From contig SOIH01000128.1 of NCBI GenBank assembly GCA_004376895.1, positions 1 through 47,091 of the forward strand: DNA of 47,091 nt, written 5' to 3'. The stretch comes from Anaerolineales bacterium (lineage in GTDB: Bacteria > Chloroflexota > Anaerolineae > Anaerolineales > E44-bin32). This document shows positions 7,653 through 14,584 of this stretch, one piece after another. Within the stretch, counting starts at the first letter, position 1, and each line of letters begins with the position of its first letter. A program made the position numbers and the translations under genes. The notes below the pieces were generated by a model, which was given only the letters and a program-made list of their open reading frames with translations, ran no database searches and was not told the DNA's origin.

Positions 7653-9152
7653 ATGGGACAAACTTTTTATACGATCCTTCAAGAGAACGCCCGTACGAGT
7701 GGTACAAAAATAGCACTCATTGGTTCATCTGATTCGCTCACGTACAATCAATTACTAGAACGTGTGGATAGGCTTGCCGAGGGTCTCAACCAGAGAGGTA
7801 TCGCATCGGGCGAACGCCTCTGCCTCCTGGCTCATAATGCCATCGAGAGCTTCCTGCTGTTTGGCGCTTGCGCAAGAACCGGGGCGATAATCTTCCCGAT
7901 CAATTGGCGTCTGTCGAGCGCAGAGGTTCAAGCGGTGTTGAACCTGGCTGAGCCGAAGATGGTGATCGTGGATGCAGCCAACCTGGGGACACTTGAATCG
8001 ATCGAAGTCGATTCTATTCCGCTTCGAGCCATTATTGGCATCGAACCCCAGGAGGGTTGGCTGTCCTTTGATGACTTGTCACAGGAGGCGGTGAGTGAAT
8101 TCCCGGTCGTCAAGGCGGACGATGCCTTCGTGTTGCTGACAACGGCAGCTGTTGAAGGCGTGCCGCGTGCTGCGACGTTAACACACGCCAATATCCTGAC
8201 GGCCAGCGATCAATTGATTGATGGTCTTGGATTAACACCCGACGACCGCCATCTCGCTGCGCTGCCACTCTTCCACGTCACCGGGTTAGGGCTCTCATTA
8301 GCGACACTTCAGGCTGGTGGCGCCAATATCATCCAGGAGCGATTCGATCCCGCTGATGCAGTAGGGCTCATGGATCAACATCAGGTGAGCTTACTAGCCA
8401 GTTTCCCGCCGGTATTAGCGACCTTGCTGGAGGCGCGTGAAGCGACCGGCGCCACGTGGGATTCGCTGCGCTATGTCTTGGGGCTTGATGCCCCTGAGAT
8501 GATCCAGCGCCTGTTGGCGGAAAGCGGGGCGAGTTTCTGGACTGGTTACGGTCAATCCGAGACATCCGGGGTTGTCACACTGATCGATGTGCGGGAGAAA
8601 CCAGGTGCGGTTGGCAAGCCCCTACCTGCCGCTGAGTTGCGTTGCTTCGATGAGCAGGGCAACGAAGTACCGGTGGGCGCGCCGGGGGAGATCGTCGTTC
8701 AAGGCCCCCTGGTCTTTCAGGGCTACTGGCGGGACGAAGATGCAAACCTTTACGCTGCCCGTCACGGGTGGCACCACACCGGTGACCTGGGACGTTTCGA
8801 TGAGGAAGGCTACCTCTACTACCTGGGTCGCAAACCGGAGAAGGATCTTATCAAGTCGGGTGGGGAGAACGTATATCCAGCCGAAGTGGAGTTCGCCATC
8901 GCTTCCCTAGCGCAGGTCAGCGCCGTTTGTGTCATCGGGGTTCCCGATGAGACCTGGGGCGAGACGGTAATGGCTGTGGTTGAACTAAAGCCGGGAGAGA
9001 CGTTGACCGATCAGGAAGTGATCGAGGCAGTCACGGCGCGAATTGCTGCGTATAAGAAGCCTAGACGAATTCAGCTTGTTGAGGTATTGCCACGCACGTC
9101 CGAAGGTCAAATCGACCGTGCAGCAGTAAAAGCGACCTACGGAGGAGAGTAG
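7653..9152 (+). CDS. AMP-binding acyl-CoA synthetase-like protein with altered catalytic motifs
   Basis: This protein has the full ANL-superfamily layout in about 499 residues. YGQSETSG and the HTGDLGRFDEEGYLYYLGR hinge region are clear, as is KSGGENVYPAEVE. Two key motifs differ. The phosphate loop, normally TSGTTGxPKG, reads TTAAVEGVPRAA at about residues 163-175 (bases 8140-8176). The C-terminal catalytic lysine of PRTxxGKI is glutamine (Gln486, RTSEGQIDR; bases 9108-9110). It may be a specialised ligase subfamily, a thioesterification-only enzyme, or a non-catalytic acyl-binding partner. It lies 45 bases after livF and probably belongs to the same operon. A GTG at 7641 could add four residues. 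Confidence 0.85.
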   Translation: MGQTFYTILQENARTSGTKIALIGSSDSLTYNQLLERVDRLAEGLNQRGIASGERLCLLAHNAIESFLLFGACARTGAIIFPINWRLSSAEVQAVLNLAEPKMVIVDAANLGTLESIEVDSIPLRAIIGIEPQEGWLSFDDLSQEAVSEFPVVKADDAFVLLTTAAVEGVPRAATLTHANILTASDQLIDGLGLTPDDRHLAALPLFHVTGLGLSLATLQAGGANIIQERFDPADAVGLMDQHQVSLLASFPPVLATLLEAREATGATWDSLRYVLGLDAPEMIQRLLAESGASFWTGYGQSETSGVVTLIDVREKPGAVGKPLPAAELRCFDEQGNEVPVGAPGEIVVQGPLVFQGYWRDEDANLYAARHGWHHTGDLGRFDEEGYLYYLGRKPEKDLIKSGGENVYPAEVEFAIASLAQVSAVCVIGVPDETWGETVMAVVELKPGETLTDQEVIEAVTARIAAYKKPRRIQLVEVLPRTSEGQIDRAAVKATYGGE

Positions 9153-9186
9153 GACCCCTATTGTTTAGCGTGAAACCCCGCTTGTT

Positions 9187-10350
9187 CTAACTCAATCTTA
9201 GGATTCGCCGAAACCAAGTCGTTATTAGCTGGATTCCGACCTGCATAAATCTCAGCGCTGTCCCCAAAGGCTTAACCACGACGGTGCTTAAAGGGTTAAA
9301 CGCTGAGATCCAAGCAGGTGCTTTTCGGCGAGAGTGAAGGAAGGGGATTGGTTTTACGCGTTCGGCCACCTTGACCACGGCCGCCGCCCAGGAGAGACCG
9401 GCGCCAAAGGCTACAAACGCTAGCGTGTCACCTACTTTAGCGCGCTCTTGCTCGAAGGCTTCCACCAATGCAATCGGGATCGACGCGGCGGAGGTGTTTC
9501 CGTAGCGATCGATATTGATGAAGATTTTCTCTTCGGGGAAACCCACATAGCGTGCCGCGCTCTCGATAATACGCAAGTTCGCCTGGTGGGGGATGAAGAG
9601 ATCGATGTCGTCGCTCGTCAATCCGGCTTGTTGGATCACCTGCCGCAGCGCTTTGCCGATGATTCGAGAGGCGAAGCGGAAGACTTGGTTTCCGTTCATC
9701 TTCAACGTGTGAAGTCCCTGGTCGATCGTTTCATGGGTGGGGGGCATGGCTGTTCCCCCGCCTGGCAGGATCAGATGCTCGGCGCCCGATCCGTCAGAGC
9801 CAAGGACAGATGAAAGCACCCCGGCAGGTTCGTTGCTCACTTGTAGGACGACCGCTCCGGCGCCGTCGCCGAAAAGCACACAGGTTGAACGATCGGTCCA
9901 ATCGATGAATCGACTCAGCAGCTCAACACCGATGACGAGTACGTTGTCGCAGACACCATTGGCTATGTATTGCTGGGCAGTGGTCAGCGCATAGACGAAG
10001 CCAGCACACCCGGCTACAAGCGTGAAGGCGCCCACGTCGCGCGCTCCGAGTGCGTGCTGGATCTGCGAAGAGACCGGAGGAGTGAGGTAATCCGGGCTGG
10101 AGGTGGCGACGATGATTAAGCCTAGGTCGCGCGCCCGTACCTCGGCCATGGCCAGAGCATCGCGCGCTGCGGCGACAGCCATATCCGAGGTATTCTCGGT
10201 CGGGTTGACGATCCGGCGTTCACGGATGCCGGTACGCTTAACAATCCACTCATCGGTTGTCTCGATCATACGCTCGAGGTCGGCATTGGTGAGCACCTGT
10301 TCGGGGGTGTATTTGCCCCAGCCGACGATATTAGCGTAACGTTCTGACAT
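9187..10350 (-). CDS. Beta-ketoacyl-ACP synthase III family protein with C-terminal extension
   Basis: FabH-type enzymes condense an acyl-CoA with malonyl-ACP to start fatty acid synthesis; relatives make other beta-keto or hydroxymethyl products. The Cys-His-Asn triad is present: Cys115 (VAGCAGF), His255 (IPHQANLR) and Asn285 (YGNTSAAS). The ATG at 10350 is preceded by CTGGAGGAGATCGTT, a strong ribosome site, so the longer frame to 10383 is not used. After the normal fold ends near residue 330, about 57 more residues follow, basic then hydrophobic and ending in FRRILRLS. It is not in a fab cluster but lies tail to tail with the acyl-CoA ligase operon, so it could use products of that system (inference). 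Confidence 0.87.
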   Translation of the reverse strand: MSERYANIVGWGKYTPEQVLTNADLERMIETTDEWIVKRTGIRERRIVNPTENTSDMAVAAARDALAMAEVRARDLGLIIVATSSPDYLTPPVSSQIQHALGARDVGAFTLVAGCAGFVYALTTAQQYIANGVCDNVLVIGVELLSRFIDWTDRSTCVLFGDGAGAVVLQVSNEPAGVLSSVLGSDGSGAEHLILPGGGTAMPPTHETIDQGLHTLKMNGNQVFRFASRIIGKALRQVIQQAGLTSDDIDLFIPHQANLRIIESAARYVGFPEEKIFINIDRYGNTSAASIPIALVEAFEQERAKVGDTLAFVAFGAGLSWAAAVVKVAERVKPIPFLHSRRKAPAWISAFNPLSTVVVKPLGTALRFMQVGIQLITTWFRRILRLS

Positions 10351-10383
10351 AACGATCTCCTCCAGGGATGTATTCTTCCACAC

Positions 10384-11096
10384 ATTGAGTCTTGTATGGG
10401 TAGATCTTTGGACACTACTTTACACAACACTATATTGGTTACAAAGTTACTTCATTTATCCAGGCTTCCTGTTCGTTCTACATCTGGCGTCGGGGAGTTC
10501 ACTCGGGTTGGGTGGATTCATGCAGGGGCGAGAAATTCCTAGGACGACTCAAGAAAAATTTAAGGATTGATGGAACGTGGTTTTGTGTTCATTTCCAGGG
10601 ACCGAACTCTCACAAGCAGCATCACATGGATTTCTCGGTCGCCGCTGCACGGCTCTCTCGAAATGACAAACGGAGAAAAGATTTCTCACGAAACCTATCC
10701 TGAGCTAAGCCAAAGAGCTCGCAATGACAGCAGGGGATAGAGTCATTCAACGCATGTCATTTCGAACCCCTGCAAGGGGTGAGAAATCCCTGAGACGACA
10801 CAATTCAGAGTCTGATGATCTGTGGAAGGGGGATCCATTCGGTTCCTGAGATCGAGCGCACACGAGCAACATCACATGGATTTCTCGGTCGCCGTTTCAC
10901 GGCTCTCTCGAAATGACAAATGACGAAGAGCCATTCTAATTCATGTCATTCTGAGGAGTGGAGCGACGAAGAATCTCGCTCCTGGTAAGAGCCTAGTACA
11001 GCGGTTCATAGTAAGAGATGCTTCGCCGGAATTTAGCCTGAGCGAAGCTGGAGAACTCGCAATGACATTAATAAAATGGCATAGGAGCCCATTCTT
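10384..11096. repeat. Repeat block: two tandem-like 155-bp copies plus a palindromic element
   Basis: No convincing gene lies here. About 10518-10675 and 10768-10922 are diverged copies of one unit. Both start near GAGAAAT-CCT and end with the shared segments CACATGGATTTCTCGGTCGC and GGCTCTCTCGAAATGACAAA. The second copy is bounded by TGTCATTTCGAA (10755) and its inverse TTCGAAATGACA (10919). A further element at about 10944-11067 starts TGTCATTCTGAGGAGTGGAG, ends CTCGCAATGACA, and shares about 95 bp with bases 180-275. The outward TGTCATT/AATGACA ends suggest MITE- or REP-like elements. Confidence 0.8.
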
Positions 11097-11161
11097 CTTG
11101 CTCAGCATCCTCGGCTATGGTAGACTGTCGGGGTTCATCAAATTGATCGGGGAAAATACGG

Positions 11162-11533
11162 ATGGAAAAAACAGCCCACGAAGCCATGGTCGATCGATTG
11201 CATGATTTGCAGGGCAGAACGCCCGACGTAGAAGCATCGGCTGTAGTGAGTGTTGATGGTCTTACGATCGCTGCCGCACTGCCTTCTACCGTGGAAGAGG
11301 ATCGGGTTTCGGCGATGTCTGCAGCTATGCTCAGTCTGGGTGAGCGGATCGCTGGCGAACTGGGTCGGGGCTCCCTGGATGAGGTTTACATTCATGGTGA
11401 TGGCGGCTACGTACTCCTTACTGCGATTGGTAATGGCGCTGTCCTGACTGTCCTGGCACGTAAGCAAGCGAAGCTCGGATTGGTTTTTCTCGAGATGAGG
11501 CGTGCCGCCTCGGACTTGGAGAAACTTGTCTAG
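11162..11533 (+). CDS. Roadblock/LC7 domain protein
   Basis: The 123-residue protein is a single roadblock/LC7 domain (helix, then beta-strands around ASAVVSVDGLTIAAALP, a central helix with SAAMLSLGERIAGEL, and strands DEVYIHGDGGYVLLTAI). Bacterial members such as MglB regulate Ras-like GTPases or act as dimer scaffolds. No MglA-like GTPase is encoded in this window, so its partner is unknown. It stands alone between a repeat block and pyrG. A weak promoter (TTGCTC, 17 bases, TAGACT at 11121-11126) lies just upstream, and a strong terminator follows, so it is probably monocistronic. Confidence 0.85.
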   Translation: MEKTAHEAMVDRLHDLQGRTPDVEASAVVSVDGLTIAAALPSTVEEDRVSAMSAAMLSLGERIAGELGRGSLDEVYIHGDGGYVLLTAIGNGAVLTVLARKQAKLGLVFLEMRRAASDLEKLV

Positions 11534-11579
11534 TGAGAAGGAAAACAACCATCCATTCGAGCGGTAGTCTCGAAATCAG

Positions 11580-11620
11580 GTGGGGAGGGGCACTAACATG
11601 ACCCTCCCCACTTCTCTTTT
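11580..11620 (+). terminator. Rho-independent terminator after the roadblock gene
   Basis: GTGGGGAGGG (11580-11589) pairs with CCCTCCCCAC (11602-11611) around a 12-base loop, followed by TTCTCTTTT. It separates the roadblock gene from pyrG. Confidence 0.8.
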
Positions 11621-11651
11621 AACCAACTATGTACGGGGGAGGTGAGATGAG

Positions 11652-13325
11652 ATGGAAAAGTATATCTTCCTGACTGGTGGTGTAGTGAGCTCCGTCGGCA
11701 AAGGGGTCACCGCGGCTGCATTAGGTAAGGTGCTGAAAGAACGAGGTTTTGCGGTTTCCATCCAGAAGCTCGATCCTTATATCAACGTTGATCCGGGCAC
11801 GATGAGCCCTTATCAACATGGCGAGGTTTATGTCTTGGATGATGGCGCTGAGACAGATCTGGATCTTGGACATTACGAGCGTTTCATCGATGCCAGCCTC
11901 AGCTCTGTTTGCAACATCACCACGGGTCAAATTTATTCTGAAGTTATCGCTCGTGAGCGGAGGGGAGATTTCCTGGGGGGCACAATCCAGGTGATCCCGC
12001 ACATCACGAATGAAATCAAACGAACGATCAGTCTTGTGCCGAAAGCTACAAATGCAGAGATCGTCCTTGTAGAAGTCGGCGGCACGGTTGGAGACATCGA
12101 ATCACTGCCGTTCCTCGAGGCATTACGTCAGATGCGCACGGATGTGGGCCGAGAGAATACCATCTACATCCACGTCACTTGGTTGCCCCATATTGGTGCG
12201 ACGGGTGAGTTGAAGACCAAGCCAACCCAACACTCGGTTCGCGAGTTGCGCTCGATTGGTATTCAGCCAGATGTGATCATCGCCCGGTCGGATTACCCCA
12301 TGGGGCAGGAACTGTGCGAGAAGATCGCACTGTTCTGCGATGTCGAAGTGCGAGCCGTAATCCCGCTCTCAACGACATCAGTTCTGTATGAAATACCGCT
12401 TCTGCTGGAACAGGAAGGGGTTGGGAAGTACATCCTGTCTCGCATGGGCCTCGAAAGCCGCAAGAAACCAAATTGGACTAAGTGGGAGTCCTTGATAGCG
12501 GAGCAACGCAAACCTCGACCGAAGGTCAGAATTGCACTTGTGGGGAAATATGTTGAGCTAAAAGATGCTTATATGAGTGTCCGTGAGGCGGTTCGCCACG
12601 CGTCGTTGACTGTAGGTGTGGACGCTGAGATCCTTTGGCTGCATTCTGCTGAATTGGAACGCGGGAAAGGCTGGGATGAGCTTGAACAGGCGGATGGGAT
12701 CATCGTACCCGGTGGATTCGGCTCACGTGGGATTGAGGGGAAAATCACAGCTGCTCGTTATGCCCGTGAGAAGCGGGTGCCTTACCTGGGACTATGCCTT
12801 GGAATGCAGGTGATGGTTATCGAATTTGGACGCTACGTGTTCGATTCTGAGGATGCTAACTCGACAGAGTTCAACCGAAACACACCGCATCCCGTCATCG
12901 ATCTGCTCCCAGAGCAGCGTGGTATTGGTGAATTAGGGGGGACGATGAGGTTGGGATTGTATCCGTGCCAGCTACTTGATGGCACGATCGCTGCGGGCGC
13001 CTACGGACAATCATTGGTGCAAGAGCGGCATCGCCACCGATTTGAGTTCAACAACAACTACCGAGAGATCTTCAACTCAAAGGGTATGGTCTTCTCCGGG
13101 GAATCACCTGATGGCAGGCTTGTGGAAATTGCAGAGTTGGCAGACCATCCCTTCATGGTTGGAAGCCAGTTCCATCCCGAGTTCCTATCACGCCCTAACC
13201 GCCCCCATCCACTTTTCAAGCATTTCATTGAAGCAGCTACCCAATTCTCCCGCGAAAAACATGATGATGCTCAATTTACTGGGGAGCAGACACAGGATGG
13301 AGGTGAAATTGTCACAAGTGTGTAA
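11652..13325 (+). CDS. pyrG: CTP synthase
   Basis: This enzyme converts UTP, glutamine and ATP to CTP, the last step of pyrimidine nucleotide synthesis. The amino-terminal synthase domain begins [18 protein letters not shown] (P-loop). The class I glutamine amidotransferase domain holds the nucleophile in GLCLGMQ (about Cys382) and the FHPEF motif near residue 507. The 557-residue length is normal, with an acidic Gln/Asp-rich tail of about 25 residues. A strong GGGGGAGGTGAG ribosome site precedes the ATG. It appears to be a single-gene unit between two terminators. Confidence 0.97.
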   Translation: MEKYIFLTGGVVSSVGKGVTAAALGKVLKERGFAVSIQKLDPYINVDPGTMSPYQHGEVYVLDDGAETDLDLGHYERFIDASLSSVCNITTGQIYSEVIARERRGDFLGGTIQVIPHITNEIKRTISLVPKATNAEIVLVEVGGTVGDIESLPFLEALRQMRTDVGRENTIYIHVTWLPHIGATGELKTKPTQHSVRELRSIGIQPDVIIARSDYPMGQELCEKIALFCDVEVRAVIPLSTTSVLYEIPLLLEQEGVGKYILSRMGLESRKKPNWTKWESLIAEQRKPRPKVRIALVGKYVELKDAYMSVREAVRHASLTVGVDAEILWLHSAELERGKGWDELEQADGIIVPGGFGSRGIEGKITAARYAREKRVPYLGLCLGMQVMVIEFGRYVFDSEDANSTEFNRNTPHPVIDLLPEQRGIGELGGTMRLGLYPCQLLDGTIAAGAYGQSLVQERHRHRFEFNNNYREIFNSKGMVFSGESPDGRLVEIAELADHPFMVGSQFHPEFLSRPNRPHPLFKHFIEAATQFSREKHDDAQFTGEQTQDGGEIVTSV

Positions 13326-13360
13326 GCTGAAAGTGCGTGACTTTCAATTGGTTTAATAAA

Positions 13361-13415
13361 AAAAAAGACTGCCTAACCCTGAAGTATAGCTTGGTGAGGG
13401 CAGTCACTGCTTTTC
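13361..13415. terminator. Bidirectional terminator between convergent genes
   Basis: GACTGCC (13367-13373) pairs with GGCAGTC (13398-13404), extended with imperfect pairs (TAACC against GGTGA). A run of nine A lies on the left, which is a U-tract for the minus strand, and CACTGCTTTTC lies on the right for pyrG. It lies between pyrG and the oppositely oriented coiled-coil gene. Confidence 0.7.
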
Positions 13416-13449
13416 TCTGCGCTTCCACACAATGGGTTGTGTTCGCGGG

Positions 13450-13956
13450 CTATTCCTCTACCGCTGATTCGCTCTCCTCTAAACTATCTTCAAAATCACC
13501 GCCGAAACCCTGTCTTTCAGCAGTTAATTTTGCGATTCCGTTTCGAGCTTGATTGATTAAATTGGAGAGTTCGGCTTCGAGGGCTCCCAGCGATTCGATG
13601 ATGTAGTCATCGGCTTCGATGTGGATTCTTTCTACCTCGACCCGAGCCTGAGCGATGATTTGATCAGCGCGACTCTGGGCTGCTTCAACAATAGCGTCAC
13701 GAGCAATTATGTCATCCCCCTTATCTTTCGCCAGCTTAACCGTCCGTTGGGCTTCTTCCTGCGCCTGGGCTAAAACACGATCGCGCTGTGCGATAACCTG
13801 TTGAGCGTTCTTCACCTCATCAGGGATCGAGATACGCATCTGGTCGATAATCTCCAGCATTCGATCTTCGTTGACGATGACGTTATTGGTCAGTGGAATC
13901 GCAAAACAATCATTGAAGAGTTCTTCCAATCGATCCACTAGGTGCAGGATATCCAT
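13450..13956 (-). CDS. Coiled-coil protein resembling ATP-synthase b / V-ATPase subunit H-like proteins
   Basis: The function is unknown. The 168-residue protein opens with a short conserved head (MDILHLVDRLEELF). It then has a long Ala/Gln/Glu-rich helix (about residues 40-140) of the type annotated as ATPase subunit B/H-like or DivIVA-like, and ends in an acidic tail (FEDSLEESESAVEE). There is no membrane span. It is the last gene of the recG-coaD run, separated from coaD by 100 bases. A role as a cell-division or envelope scaffold would be a guess from its coiled coil only. Confidence 0.8.
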   Translation of the reverse strand: MDILHLVDRLEELFNDCFAIPLTNNVIVNEDRMLEIIDQMRISIPDEVKNAQQVIAQRDRVLAQAQEEAQRTVKLAKDKGDDIIARDAIVEAAQSRADQIIAQARVEVERIHIEADDYIIESLGALEAELSNLINQARNGIAKLTAERQGFGGDFEDSLEESESAVEE

Positions 13957-14056
13957 AGATCCCTCCGGTCCACCCCGTTGTTCAGATGGACCTGTTTCCT
14001 AGGATGCAAGGTTTGGGCCGAAGCGTACACCAAACAGGGTTTGACGTCAACATTGC

Positions 14057-14584
14057 TCAATCTCGCAATGAAGTCATCGGGACGACATTGGGGCCATCGT
14101 CGCCGAGATCTTGAAAACGTTTTGTCAGAGCAGTATGTACAAAATCTGGAACAAGCGTGGTCACATCACCGGCTAAGGAGGCAATCTCCTTGACCGTACT
14201 GCCGGTAAGAAAGCTGTGCTCCTCACTGGTGATCAACAGAACGACGTCAATATTTGAGTCTAGTCGGTGGTTTGCCAGCGCCATGCGGAATTCGTGTTCA
14301 AAATCGGAGAAAACGCGCAAACCGCGGACGATTACTTTAGCTCCAACGTCACGACAATAATTTACAATCAGTCCACTGAAGATGCTCGCCTGAATCCGCT
14401 CATTACCCGCGAAGGCTCTGTTGGCCATTTCCAGGCGTTCGTCTGCAGAGAAGAGAAGGTTTTTCGGTGGGTTGTCGTATACCGCGATGATGAGCTCATC
14501 GAAAATCTTTGCGGCTCGATTTGCGATGTCAATATGACCAAAGTGAACAGGATCGAATGTCCCCGGGAAAACTGCCCGTACCAT
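14057..14584 (-). CDS. coaD: Phosphopantetheine adenylyltransferase
   Basis: CoaD transfers AMP from ATP to 4'-phosphopantetheine, the penultimate step of coenzyme A synthesis. The nucleotidyltransferase signature PGTFDPVHFGHIDIA is at residues 7-21, and the carboxyl-side motif HSFLTGSTVKEIA is present. The 175-residue length slightly exceeds the usual 160 because of a tail after FVHTALTKRF. Its ATG overlaps the recG stop (TGATG), so the two are translationally coupled. CoA supply is functionally consistent with the acyl-CoA chemistry elsewhere in the window. Confidence 0.95.
   Translation of the reverse strand: MVRAVFPGTFDPVHFGHIDIANRAAKIFDELIIAVYDNPPKNLLFSADERLEMANRAFAGNERIQASIFSGLIVNYCRDVGAKVIVRGLRVFSDFEHEFRMALANHRLDSNIDVVLLITSEEHSFLTGSTVKEIASLAGDVTTLVPDFVHTALTKRFQDLGDDGPNVVPMTSLRD

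Noticed and set aside
10768-10922. A CRISPR-like array in the repeat block
   Set aside because: There are only two diverged long units without regular spacers, and no cas gene is present.
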